DNA of 64,000 bases, from NCBI GenBank assembly GCA_950097015.1, contig CATNEN010000002.1, positions 2,604,001 to 2,668,000 of the forward strand, read 5' to 3'. The position numbers were made by a program, and so were the translations under genes. This document shows positions 34,101 through 44,163 of the stretch, piece after piece; the first letter of the stretch is position 1; every line of letters starts with the position of its first letter. The notes below the pieces were generated by a model. The model was not told where the DNA came from. It made no database searches and saw only the letters and a list, made by a program, of their open reading frames with translations. The DNA comes from Macrostomum hystrix. Taxonomy: Eukaryota > Platyhelminthes > Macrostomidae.

Positions 34101-37100
34101 GACCTAAGAGCGGCCTGGGGAGAACAACAGACTCGAGCCTTCGAGAAAGTGAAGTCTCTGCTGGCGAGCGAGCCGGTACTACGCGCGCCGGATTGCAGTC
34201 GGCCATTCATTCTGGAGACGGACAGCTCGGAGACCGGCATCAGCGCGGTGCTAACGCAAGAGTTCCAGGACGGCAATCATCCTGTGCTATTCGTGTCACG
34301 GCGTACCTGCAGATGGACCACACAAACCTGCGGCTCCAACGGTGGACCTTCTATCTGTCTGGCTACGACTACGAGATCCGGTACTAGCCAGGCAAAAGCA
34401 ATACGGTGGCCTACGGTCTCAGCCTCATCTGGACTGATTGATTGACCAAATGATTTACTGACTGACTCAGGATTGAGTGACTGTCCACGTGATTTATTGT
34501 ACCAGACGGCTCAGTAACTGACTTTGCATTGCTGCTTGTTTAGTCGATTTTGCAGGACTGTGGGATCGATTGATTTGTAGTGTCTTAGTTTGACCGATTT
34601 TGCGTTGCCGATTTGAACTCAAGTTTTACTGGTTCCTGCGATTCAATTCTGACTTGAATTATGGTCCGGATTCCTACTTGCGGTGCAGAAATTAACGTCA
34701 ACTTTTTTGTACATGCCCGTGGAGTCGTTGCTATAAATAGATGTGTGGTGTGCTCAGAGGCGGTTTGGGCCTCCCTGGCTCAACTTGGAACCTGTGAATC
34801 ATGTGTCGATCATTCTTACTGGGATTAAAGAATGCAACAAAGTGAAAACGTCATTATTTGATATTACTGCTCGAAGTAAAAACTACGTAAACAAACTTAC
34901 AATCCGTCGACTCGGAGCTCATGTTGATCGACCTGGTTTCGTGCGCAACGTCGTTTTTCGCATTGCAAGTGAAGGGCACTTGGTGTACCTGCTTGTCCAT
35001 AATAAACGTAATGTTCGCGTAGCTTCGGTTTCCGATCTGACCCTCGTCAGCCAACTGTTAAAATAAATTCGGAATGTGTGAAGCTAGTCAAAAAGCTACA
35101 TTGAATTTTGAGGCTTTCGCAGTGCACCACACTGACAGGGACAAATGTGGAACAGTAATACAACCTGGAGGGAGTTTGCCTGTGCAAGCATCCGTGTCGA
35201 CTGATGCACAGTCTGTCTGTCTACTGCCCGTGGGGGGTTAGAGGCAGAGCGGTAGCGGTCTAACGCATTTGCCACTCGCACCAAGGTCCCTGAGCTCGAT
35301 TCCGCAGCGAGGCCACATTCATTTGGGGCGCAGCCGCAGAGGATGCCCTTGAGGGCCAGCCTCCGAGGCACAGTGAGAGTATACACTGCCTGACGATAAG
35401 AAATTCAAGGCGATGTACACACCTGTGTGCATGGCGTGTGCATGCGCTCTCTGTGTCTGTGTGCTTGTGTGCTCAGGAGTCAGCGGAACGGGCAGAATTG
35501 CCTCCTCGCTTGCTGCAGGAATAGTGTGATTAAATTATATGCTATTGTTTGCAGCCCTCCTGCAATTAATATAATAATAATAATAATTATTATTATTGTT
35601 GTTGCTTTTATGATTAATTGTGCATCCTAAACGCATTTTTTACTGGCGGTGAGTCGAATGTCATCAATTTTGTACAAAATAATTTCAATACTTCAAGATC
35701 CAGAACACTTACAACCACGCCAGGAACGCTTGTGGCATTCTTCCCCAGAACATCCCACCAGACCTTGGCTGGCGGCACAGCGTTTTCATCGTAGCAATAC
35801 AACCACTGACGCCTGCGATCGATGAAAGTCTTCTCCGCCATGATGTATTTCGGTACGGGCTTCCCTGAAGGTGTAAATCGAAGCGAAGAGTGCCTATAAC
35901 AAATACTATATGCTTCAAAACTGTCTAGCCAGGGCCACAAGTTTTTTTCGTTCGGCTGAAGCTCGAACTTCAAACCTCATAGTAAGAAATTCGAAGCTCT
36001 AACCATTGAGCTAAAGCCACTAGCTCCAAAGTTACCCCTAGCTCCAGCTCATAAGCTAGCTTTCTTTCCAATTTAGGCCTGGTACCTCTGGGTACAATGA
36101 TGTAGACGTTGTATTCCATGACCTTGGAGAACTGCGCCTCGCGGCCAGGTTGAAAGAAGGTGTGGCAACGGCAATAGTACATGCCAGATCTGTCGTGCTT
36201 CAAGCCGATGATGTTCAAATTCGGCTCAGTCTCCGAGTACAATGGGATCATCTTGGGCCGATTGCGTCCGAGCAACTGCCGGGAACTTTTCTGCGGCGTG
36301 TACACCCAGGAATAGCGATGACATGGCAGCCCGTCGTCATCCAGATTGTTGCTGAGAGGCAAGCATGGTAAGATGAACTCAAAACCCTCAGAAAGAGCGA
36401 CGTCTCTGGTGTCTGCGAGTTTTGGCAAGACTTCAATGTCCGCTTTCTTTGAGTCAAAATTGGACACCGATATTGTTGACTCTGGCTGGCGCTGGCAGCT
36501 GAATGTGCCCCAGTGCTCCACGCCCAGCGGGTTCAGTACAAGATCGTCGCCATCGCGAGACACTCCAGGCGGTAGCAAGTCTGCCTCAGTCTCGTCCATC
36601 GAGCTGTAGCGCTGCTTGTTCTGCGCGCCCAGAGGATTCCCCAGCGATACCGCTGACTTTGCGTTGGCCGGCGTGAACTTCCAGTCGATGGGAATGCTGA
36701 CCTTGTTTGGACTGCGGACGATCTTATTGCACTTGAGGCGCACCGCACTGCCCACAGGCTGCTCCACCTTGCTGGTTGGTGACGTCAGTTCCCAGTTAAA
36801 GGGCTGCCCTGTATACGGGAGACAAAAGAAATACTAAATCCAATGAAGGCATGTCTATATTGGCGATATAATCAAGACATGTGAAGTGGGTGCTCAGATT
36901 TGAAACGGTGAAGTACGAGGACATAATCGCTAAAGAATCATAGTCACGAGGGTCGGGTTTAGGAGCGGAGCAGAGTGCCTTTTTCAGTTGAAAAGACCTC
37001 CGGGTACTGAAGTATTTCAACACAAAATAATATATTTTTCTGCATCTACCTCGTACAAAGATATGAACAATATCTGCTTTTACAGAGAAATGTTTGTTGT

Positions 37101-40100
37101 CCTTGTCGCCAGTGTCTTCGACACGAGATTCGTGCGAATTTATCTATAGATTGAATATTGAGTGCATTCATGCATTCAAATTAAACTGTCTAGTTGGCAC
37201 ACTTACGTGGCTTAAGAATGATGGGCACTCTTCGACTAATAGTGACATTGTTGACCATGTCGCTGACGTGGCATGTCCAATAGCCGGTGTCATTGTCATT
37301 ATTCATGTCGTGGACGACTATGTCCGTAAAATTGGCGCCGTTGGCCTGCTGCTTGATGGCTTCGAAGCGCTCCGAAAGACGCCCAGTAGGGAACGGGAGC
37401 CGTGTCAACGTGGCCCTGAACTGGGCTGGTCGCGACGGCTGCATTGTGGAGTGGACGGTTGTGAGTTATTGTCAAGTTTCTCAAGTTTTAATGTCACTTA
37501 GAGAAGAGCGACGAACCTCCATGGGCACAACTGAGCACTTTAGAGTGGTGGTGTCGGGGTCCTTGGGATCGCTTCGCAGCACCACCCTCTTCACCGAGCT
37601 GCTTTGCACCGTCAGGTTTGAAAATGCCACTGCGGACCCGGATCGTCTGTTGAAGCCTTCGCATCTGTACCGACCACTGTCTGACGGGCTGGCGTCCTTG
37701 ATCACAAGGCGGGTCGACTTCTCATCGCGCACCTGGTAGATTCGGGGCGTATCTGCCAAACGACGTCCATCAGAGTCCTGCCACTCCAGCAGCCAGGCGG
37801 TGCCGTTGTAGCCGGGTTTTTGTCGCCTGACCAGGCAAGTCAGCACCACTGTACGACCGGACGGCACATTCAGGGTCTCTGGCTCCACGGTTGGAACCAC
37901 GTCTGTGAATGCATCGGCCACGGAGTTGACAGTTATGGTACACAATGTGCTGATCCCTGGATATTACACACGGTATAATATCCTTAGATATGAACTGCTT
38001 TGAATCTGGCTCACTTTAAAAAGCTTTTAAAAGTTTGGATTTACACTGGACATGTTAATTTTGTGAACCAGCTATTTATTTTCTTGTCCGAGAAGTAGCG
38101 TAGTCATGCAGAGAAGAAGTGCAATTGATATCGCTAATATAAATGCGCTAGTACACTTAGCATATTGAACTCGGCCATTCGATTTGAATGGCAATAATTA
38201 GGTCAAATGGAAACAAAGCTATTGGTTAGCTTACACTCTTCACAATCGGGTCGCTGTCCTCTTGGTCGGCCCACAATCTTGTCTGCATAGCCTTCCTCGC
38301 AGCTGAAATCGTTGAACAAGGAGAGCAAGCAGTACATGTACCATGCATGAATGAATGCTTGTTTCCTATGTAGAACTTTCGCTTTTCGAATGTGAAATCT
38401 TATCTAACCACAACTCGGCAAGCGCCTATTAGACTCTGCTGAGGTACTGAGGTTTTTTACCTGATTTTCCTCCTAGACTCTTAATAATGAACCAGGTAAT
38501 TTGAAGGCTATTTTATCTTCTGTCTGAATTGAACTGTTTCTTGGTCTTACGTGTCACAACCCGGAGAGTTCCTGTAGCCTTCTAGGCAGGGAACACACTT
38601 CCACCTGTTCACAGTTGAGTTGTAGTCCACAATCTTGTGGAAATCTCCGGTTGTCTTGCAGTCCTGACGATAAAATTGTTAAGTCTTGATGTAGAACATT
38701 TGCATTACAGTTTGCTACCAAACCATTTGGTGATATCAGCTCTGAACTCTGCTTTCACTGTTTAGTTACATCGGTCTAGTTTGCAATCCACATGCTCTTC
38801 GCTCGTGACTACTTGTTGCTTAAATAAATTCATGTTACTCTACAATTTCAGCTGCGGAGATACAGATTTCAAGAGCCAACTTGTTTCTTGTGTCGCAGGT
38901 TCACATGTCTTATTGAATGCTCAACAATATCTAGTTGCTATTGGCGGCTTTAGCCCAGAGGTCACAGCTGCTGTCAAAAACTTGAAAAGTGCGCCCAGCA
39001 TCTTAGGTGGCCCTGGGAAGGGGGCGGCATTGCTACAAGCGCTGGTAGTGATGCAGCAGCCCACGATCTCCATGAATGGAGTGGATGAAGGCAATGATGC
39101 CGACTTGCAAAGATGCAGAAATGCAAACGTGACCCCTGGTACGGGTTTAATCTTTGCTATAAAAACATGGAAAAACTGCTTTGACCCTAGATTTGCTTGC
39201 TGAACACTTCCGCCGAAATTCAGGTCTCTCTTGTCACTTGTCCCGTCCTATGCGAATCATTTGCTAAACCAGCTTTATCAGTTGTAAAACTGCTCCAAAG
39301 TGATCCAGGTGTTGGACCCAAGTCTTGCATTTTCCGAGGTTCAATTGCAAATAGCTGCTTCTCTGACTAAATTTGTGAATTTCCCCTGTCCCTCGGCTCC
39401 GAAGATTTGCGCAACGCTAACGTCAACTGTGACCTTGAAAGGGCACCCGTCTGCTGGTTTTTGGCCTTACCTCGCAGAAAGCGCCCTGGTAGGGATCGGG
39501 GCAAACAGTGCAGCGCTCTACGGGAGCTGGTTCAGCACCCGAGCTGGTGTTGGTACTTGACTGGTACGTGACGTTCAGAATGCGCACGTTCATCTGGCCC
39601 TGGAATTGGTAGATCCGGAAGAAAATTCCACGCAGATCAGAGAGGGCGGTCATCACGTCCAATCTAGTGACGGCCGAACCGTCGATGGCACGCAGGTTCT
39701 GCTCGTCGAGTGTCACGTAGAAGCGAGTCTCTGGGGCGCGGTTGGTGGTTCGGTCCCAATGCACCAAGGTCTGGCCTCTCCAGCCCTGATAGTTTGATGA
39801 ATAAAATTGCATTTGAATTTAAATAACAGATGCAATTGTAGTGCAACGCACTCTGTCTTTTTTGACAGAGTATGACAGCATATGACAGTCAATCTTAATC
39901 TCAAGCACTCGCTGCTACGAACGTCTTCCATTCTGCTCAGCAGTTTTTTTTCACTTTTCCCAACGGCCCGCTGTCAATTTTAGCATAGAAGCTGTCGCCG
40001 TACCTTGATGCCGAAGATTGGGAACGCCGTATCGGCCATCAGCGCTGTGTCCATGCGCACGTTGACTCGCACGGTGAAGCTCAATTTGCCGCCGTAGGCT

Positions 40101-40821
40101 GCCAGCTGAAAATGAAAGTTCACACGATTTCTTTTATTTTACATCACTAACTTGGATTCAGAGTGTCCCAGACTGTTGTCTAGCCGTACCCGCTTGCCAG
40201 ACAAGCTCGTCAAGAACACGTAGGACTCGTCATCGTCTCGCAAAGCTGACGAGTCGTCTCCAGTTGGGGCCACTGCTATCTCCGCTCCGGACTGTACTGT
40301 GAGCTTTGCACGCGAAGTAGCGTCCTCGTACACTCCGTACAGGCCCCAGCCCATCAAACGCACCGCGGATGCTTCCACCGGTACTCGCTTCTGCAGTCGT
40401 GTGTCAAATGAAACCATGTACAGTTGATAAGCATGTCGAGACATATTTATTAACCTATTCTAAACTGATGAGAGACTTTTCTGTACCTCTTCGAAGTAAA
40501 GGCCGGCATTTTCGCAAGCATTCGATCGGTCGGAGCAGAAGCAGGGCACGCATCCATCCGGGTGGTCCCGCCTGAGACTGTGGAAGCCCGGCTTGCACTT
40601 GTCACAGTTTTCACCTTCAACGTTCGCCTGAATTCGAAAGATGAAACAATTTCCTATCAGTTTTTTTCGTTGCACTTTATGCTCATGTGGCTTTGTACTT
40701 TTAGTATTTTCTTTAGGATGAAACAAAATCTGCAGTCAGCTGCTCACCTTGCAATTGCAGACGTTGTTCTGGCAAATGCCGCCGATGTTGCAGGTCTTCT
40801 TGCAGTCGATGCCAGTGGTGA
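29876..40821 (-). CDS. perlecan/UNC-52-like matrix protein, downstream copy, 5' truncated
   Basis: Sixteen exons chain in matching phase over 1204 codons plus stop: 40821-40748, 40627-40487, 40390-40148, 40105-40004, 39785-39471, 38663-38551, 38302-38235, 37956-37517, 37438-37207, 36808-36086, 35864-35713, 35054-34901, 32212-32031, 31945-31720, 31126-30886, 30086-29876. Order: laminin-type EGF, laminin IV (B) domain, EGF-like modules, seven Ig domains, stop. A laminin IV/EGF block followed by an Ig run is the layout of perlecan regions III-IV, a basement-membrane proteoglycan core. No laminin G domains follow. Upstream exons are missing: about 60 bases beyond the first exon lies a Helitron end. 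The acceptor at 31945 (CAAAAG) is weak, and the donor at 40148 (GTGATG) was chosen for phase. Expressed gene or recent truncated duplicate cannot be decided here. Confidence 0.8.
30584..30652 (-). other. tRNA-like (SINE head) sequence in intron
   Basis: On the minus strand GATTAGAGC resembles a D-arm/box A end and AGTTCGATTCCTGCC a T-arm/box B. The acceptor and anticodon stems do not pair well, so it is a tRNA-derived remnant rather than a gene. Copy at 55556-55624. Confidence 0.4.
31720..32212 (-). CDS. exons 13-14: Ig domain 6
   Basis: 32212-32031 reads PERPNIVVTMND, PIELTCTLQ and YLDWVK; 31945-31720 reads CKNFKCLYDERE, TLTLQTGSVNNSGIFMCVAV. Phases agree with an acceptor after CAAAAG, which has a poor pyrimidine tract and is the least certain junction of the gene. 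Confidence 0.65.
32725..34440 (+). pseudogene. decayed Ty3/gypsy-type element with integrase before reverse transcriptase
   Basis: Lies in the 2.7-kb intron between Ig 5 and Ig 6, antisense to the host gene. In order on the plus strand: integrase zinc region (RFWWPTMTKDVEDFV, CDKCQ) and core start (IIDLSEPYP, YILSVIDAVSR); integrase tail (KWRGPYEVLE, 33060); LLKKY and LVLDFANVFSE spacer; reverse transcriptase start (KKDGSVRFTVNFK, 33468); YLDDIAVFS (about 33770); RNase H (ETDSSETGISAVL, 34220) and a closing PGKSNTV-type motif after a stop. Frames are broken in several places. Integrase ahead of reverse transcriptase is unusual for Ty3/gypsy and matches the Gmr1 type. No LTRs, gag or protease seen. 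Confidence 0.65.
34901..35864 (-). CDS. exons 11-12: Ig domain 5
   Basis: 35864-35713 reads RQWLYCYDENAVPPAKVWW (first Cys and Trp), 35054-34901 reads VPFTCNAKNDVAHETRSINM (second Cys). The intron between them (35055-35712) holds a tRNA-like sequence and an AT trinucleotide run. Confidence 0.75.
35229..35315 (+). other. tRNA-like (SINE head) sequence in intron
   Basis: GCAGAGCGGTAGCGG resembles box A and GAGCTCGATTCC box B, about 45 bases apart, flanked by GTCCC/GCAG. Stems are imperfect. Probably a tRNA-derived SINE remnant. Copy at 60201-60287. Confidence 0.4.
35571..35604. repeat. AAT/ATT trinucleotide run
   Basis: AATAATAAT passing into ATTATTATT. The equivalent site in the other block (60541-60590) has a different mixture of ATT and CTT triplets, so the tract is variable between copies. 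Confidence 0.8.
35954..36020 (-). other. tRNA-like sequence just past an exon end
   Basis: TTTAGCTCAATGGTTAGAGC is a textbook box A/D-arm, followed by GTTTGAAGTTCGAGC as T-arm. The anticodon stem does not pair, so it is a pseudo-tRNA or SINE head. It sits 65 bases downstream of the Ig 4 exon donor. Copy at 60932-60998. Confidence 0.45.
36086..36808 (-). CDS. exon 10: Ig domains 3 and 4
   Basis: A single long exon. Ig 3: VRLKCNK, IDWKFTP, HWGTFSCQ. Ig 4: FILPCLPL, YSWVYTP, DRSGMYYCRC. The open frame continues past the GTACCA donor at 36085 into a tRNA-like sequence before stopping, which marks the real exon end. The duplicate (61064-61786) differs at NIIG/NITG. Confidence 0.8.
37207..37956 (-). 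CDS. exons 8-9: Ig domains 1 and 2
   Basis: Ig 1: VVLTCLVRR, WLLEWQD and DSGRYRCEGF give the Cys, Trp and D-x-G-x-Y-x-C core. Ig 2 is split by a 78-base intron: TLKCSVV before, DTGYWTCHVSD after. The duplicate at 62185-62934 has amino-acid differences in Ig 1 (NGT/NGI, ADTP/ADTS, KRV/KRL) but no stop. Confidence 0.8.
38235..38663 (-). CDS. exons 6-7: EGF-like modules
   Basis: 38663-38551 reads DCKTTGDFHKIVDYN, WKCVPCLEGYRNSPGCDT; 38302-38235 continues CEEGYADKIVGRPRGQRPDCEE. Cys spacing and CEEGY are laminin-EGF-like though irregular. Phase 2 and phase 1 junctions join cleanly to the first Ig exon. Confidence 0.65.
38852..39138 (+). CDS. possible antisense exon inside a perlecan intron
   Basis: Between TACAATTTCAG and a CCTG|GTACGG donor there are about 95 uninterrupted plus-strand codons (CGDTDFKSQLVSCVAG..., LVAIGGFSPEVTAAVKN..., LLQALVVMQQP, ending RCRNANVTP). 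Codon composition looks coding, and the minus-strand gene has no exon here. No homologue recognised, and no start or partner exon is secure; a chance frame is possible. The start of the duplicate is identical up to the window end. Confidence 0.3.
39471..40821 (-). CDS. exons 1-5: laminin EGF and laminin IV domain
   Basis: The first two exons read CNIGGICQNNVCNCK and NVEGENCDKCKPGFHSL, GCVPCFCSD: a laminin-type EGF repeat with its standard NVEG..CD.CKPG motif. The next three exons encode about 180 residues with WGLYG, AYGGKLSFTVRVN, TRFYVTL and a Leu/Ile-rich stretch near IRGIFFRI-type sequence (here LRGIFFRIYQF), typical of the laminin IV module. They end in an EGF start, CTVCPDPYQGAFCE. These modules pack in basement-membrane proteins. 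Confidence 0.8.
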
Positions 40822-40882
40822 CTAAATTCAGTTATCAAATTGTTGCTCAAACTTTTCTCAGTGCTTGCCAAGAGCCAGCTAG

Positions 40883-41170
40883 TCTTTAATAATTATACTA
40901 AAAATGAAATGCCTGCTTGCTTGCTGCAATCGAGTAACTCCGGAAGGGATTTACCGAATTTTATAACTCCTTGACTAAAATATGGCCATACGCTTCTATA
41001 GAGCATTGGTTCTCTGATGCTGGGGCGCATTGGTTCTCTGCTGCTGGGGGAGAGTAGGGTTTTTCTGCCTAGGTTGCCAGCCAATATGTGATTATGTTTG
41101 GGGCCAACAGGTGGGCGGCGTATCAGCTTATTAGGAGGACAGGTTCAATTTGCATTAAAGGATTGTATAA
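40883..41170 (+). mobile_element. Helitron 5' end bordering the second secreted-protein locus
   Basis: CTAG-TCTTTAATAATTATACTAAA, TGCCTGCTTGCTTGC, ACTCCGGAAGGGATTTACCG: the same element end as at 12202. Homology with the first locus starts at this terminus. It also marks where the perlecan-like copy 1 loses its upstream exons. Confidence 0.65.
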
Positions 41171-41647
41171 ATCCTGATATTCTGCCTGTGCTCCCCTGAG
41201 GGATTTTACTAAACGATGAGTTATACTCAGACCAAGTAACCTATTGCTGAGCCACTTAACACATATCCTAGTAAGCTACTTTCTATTTTGTAGAAACAAA
41301 AACTGTCTCCATTTCACGGTGGGCTCTTGAAAGGGCCTATTGTTTAATGGGTGTAATCCACCAGCCCACCTTTTCTCTCGCTGCTCTCTCTAAACAAGTC
41401 CACACATTGGTTTCTTGTCTTTCCACATTCATCATTTCGTGTCCACCTACTTTCTTTTAAATAACTAGCCGCTCATTGACCATTAGCTTCTTGTATCAAA
41501 ACACTAGAAGTTACTCATTAGACTATAAAATAATGATTGAAGGATTTCTAATTATAGCTCGTAGACAGCACATCTAAGCTTTGATATTGGATTAAAAAGG
41601 TATGTGCAAGAAATCCCTTAAAACTGTATCTCATAAAAAAAACTCAC

Positions 41648-41884
41648 GGGTTTTCTTAGGATCCGAGTATCTCCTTGTGCTAGACAGTGTCGGTCCGACG
41701 GTCACGTCTGAAAATTGAAGACAAAAAAACTTGCCAGTAAAGTAATCGGAAGCTACTGTGAATAACAACAGAACGTACTAATCTGAATGGGGTCGATGAC
41801 TTCCAGATCCTGGGCGTTGGCGCTCATTGGCGACAGCAGAAGGCCAAGGAATAGGCAGGCCAGGACAACTGCTGGCTGGCCCAT
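41648..41884 (-). pseudogene. decayed paralogue of the secreted Ig/six-Cys gene
   Basis: Exon 1 (41884-41779) keeps the signal peptide and splice donor GTACGT. Exon 2 (41707-41648) keeps acceptor, donor and phase but is 60 instead of 267 bases: 69 codons of the Ig core are gone in frame, leaving VTVGPTLSSTRRYSDPKKT. The six-Cys exon is deleted; 41570 aligns with about 13000 on one side and 13940 on the other. If intron 2 is retained, a stop comes a few codons later, which would give a secreted peptide of about 60 residues. Likely a pseudogene. Confidence 0.65.
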
Positions 41885-41994
41885 GGCTTTGCGCTGCTGG
41901 TCGAAAATAATTTCTAATTAATGTCTAACAAATCCTCAAAGATTGAAGATGCAAATGTAGAACACCGGCGCCTAGATTTCTGCTGCAAGTGTCC

Positions 41995-42094
41995 ATATTT
42001 ATAGCAACGGGTCTTTTAGTGGACCCGTTCACACTGCTCAGGTGGAGAGCGAGGCGACAACCAATAGAGTGAGGGCTTCGCTGGTCGCTATTGG
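41995..42094 (-). promoter_or_regulatory. paralogous promoter: TATA, AACGGGTC dyad, CCAAT dyad
   Basis: TATA box at 41995-42004, AACGGGTC/GACCCGTT at 42006-42029 with both arms intact although the spacer has changed, and CCAATAGAGTGA/TCGCTATTGG at 42061-42094. Conserved while the coding exons decayed. Confidence 0.55.
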
Positions 42095-42134
42095 CTGGAG
42101 CTAAGGCATGCGCATCAGGAATATCTGGAGTCGA

Positions 42135-42175
42135 GACCTGTGGGCCTTACTCTTGTTGAGTAAGGCCCACAGGTC
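42135..42175. repeat. perfect 18-bp inverted repeat, 5-base loop
   Basis: GACCTGTGGGCCTTACTC, loop TTGTT, then the exact reverse complement. The first locus has the same loop and flanks but only a 5-bp stem (CCCTC-TTGTT-GAGGG, 14717-14731). Function unknown. Confidence 0.85.
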
Positions 42176-42878
42176 AGCGCCCCGTACAGTTTTAGTCCAT
42201 TTGTGAAAATGGATTAAAAACTAAGCATCTAAAGTATTTTATCATGTCTGACCTATTGCAGCACTAAAACAAATACATTACTGAACTGAAGATGCACTGA
42301 AATCGAGGAAAATATGTGAAACTCTTTATCATGCAAGAGCTGATCAGGTAAATCTTCGATGCAAGTACAATTAACCCCGCCACCTTGAGCCGATGCGACA
42401 CGCGAGCCAAAGCACGGCACGCGGGTATATAAAAACCCACACCGCTTAAGGGGTGGATGAGTAAGCAGCGAGAGAAAATGGGTGGGTGGACAACACCCAT
42501 TACACAACAGGCCCTTACAATAGCCCGCCGTGTCATGGAGACAATAAGGAACTTTATCGTAATACTGCGCGTTAAAACGTGTGCAAGAGTACGATATTAC
42601 AGATTCAAATACCCTCATCTTCTAACTAATTAATCCATCATAAGGCCATGAATAATTTATTTTGTTGACATAAATTGGAGCCTCAATTAAACAAACTTTA
42701 TACCACTTTCTAAGGCTCTCAGTCGTATTGCGGGTCCTTTTTACTTGAAATCCGAACAGTTGCGGGATTTATTAGAAACAGTTTGGACCATAGACAATAA
42801 AACACTTAAAGCAAAACTGACAACAGACATATCGGAATGAAATCGTCAGAGTGCAAAGCAGCGTAGGAAATTGTTCTT
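42176..42878. other. unassigned sequence before Crypton
   Basis: No gene is supported. A TATATAAA lies at about 42426 within an imperfect GGGTATATAAAAACCC dyad. The part next to 42878 is presumably the 3' flank of Crypton. Confidence 0.4.
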
Positions 42879-44063
42879 CTAATTATGAATGGTGACTGTG
42901 CAGTCTTTGAAATTGAAGTCCATGGTTTGGCCAGTCCGTTTTGTGATAGTAGCCATCTGCTTCCCGTCGATGATGGCACTGAAATGCTGGATTTGAATGT
43001 CGCAAGTCCTCTTGTAGTTACGCAACGCACTGAAACTCCGATGCCCAGTTCTTTCCATAATCAGCTGTTCGTCAACATTGGCTTGATACGCCGAGTGGAG
43101 CACGTCGCACGGAGCCAATGGTTAGTGAAACGTCCTTCAATGCCAGCGTCTTTGCACATCTCGGCCATGAACTTCGAAAACGTGTTTTTACCAACGGGGC
43201 GGTTGCAAAACCAACAACCTACCTGGGTTCGCACAGGACTGCAAGTAGAAGCGTTTCGCTCCAACCGGACGCTTGTTCATATAGTCCTCAAATAGCCGAA
43301 CATGGCACCTGCCAGGATCAGTGGATTCGAAGTGCACTACTTCCTTCGGCTTCACTCGACCTGCGAGGCCTCCATTGTTGGTCATGGAATGTACTTCCTT
43401 GTACACCAGGCACTTGTTGCCGCTTCGAATCTCAACTGACAACTGATCAGTAGTAAGACCAGCGTGTTCTTCACCATCTCGAAGGGCAAAATGGAGCCCA
43501 TTTAAATAAAAGAGAGTTCTCACCAACTTCTTCGGTGTGTCATCACTGAGCACGGTATCCCACAGCTTCTCCTCATCAGTCGTACTGATCACGTACCGAA
43601 AGAATTCGACGCGTCGCACGTCCGAGACAGTCTGCTCCAATCCACCGATCAGAGATACGAGTGTACCGGCAGGATATTTTGAGCCGTCCGTACGAGTGAC
43701 TTTGTGTATGCACCTTGACAGCAGAGAATTGATTTCGGAGTCGTTCATGTCTTGCAGAGGCACAGTGCATTCGATGCCAGACTCTTGAAGCCATCGGTTG
43801 AACGCTTGAACGGCCCACTTGTTGCTTTTTAGAGTGTTTTGAGCCTTCGTGCTCCGATTAAGATTGCGAATTTCATCCAATGCTGCCTCAGAATTGCCAC
43901 GGACTTTTCGAAGTTGCTGGAGAGCATACGGGTCGCGGCAATCCAACCCTTTACGTTGTATTTCTTCCAAATCTACTGCCGAAAGGCGATTAGGATCGTA
44001 GTCTCCAACGAAGTCGGCGCCATAGTCTACCAGTGGGTTTAAAATGGAAGAATTTTGCTCCAT
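42879..44063 (-). pseudogene. Crypton tyrosine recombinase, nearly full length, two frameshifts
   Basis: ATG 44063 opens MEQNSSILNPLVDYG...; N-terminal SAM-like region with NKWAVQAFNRWL, then the catalytic domain. Residues expected in the R-H-x-x-R-H-Y set are all visible: FALRDGEEH, NHWLRATC (His 43120, Arg 43111), TGHRS (His 43043) and NYKRT (Tyr 43016). The frame breaks near 43225 and again near 43115. Same protein type as the DUF3504 domains of vertebrate ZMYM/QRICH1 genes. The tail ends FNFKDCTVTIHN. Inactive as it stands, but recently so. Confidence 0.8.
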
Positions 44064-44163
44064 CTAAACACTGCTCAGAAAATAGTCTTTAAGTCGGGTG
44101 AGAGCTGCCAAAAAGATATAAAAATTGCCCATAGACAAAATCAGCGATGGAATGAAGGAAAAG

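Noticed and set aside
32725-34440. Ty1/copia element, because integrase precedes reverse transcriptase
   Set aside because: The integrase zinc region, GPY/F-type tail, YLDD context and RNase H motifs are Ty3/gypsy-like; Gmr1-type order explains the arrangement better.
30584-36020. Functional tRNA genes
   Set aside because: Boxes A and B are present, but the acceptor and anticodon stems do not pair at any of the three sites.
36150-37739. Plus-strand frames of 70-150 codons
   Set aside because: They lie opposite the Ig exons of the minus-strand gene and lack Ig or other motifs; shadows of coding sequence.
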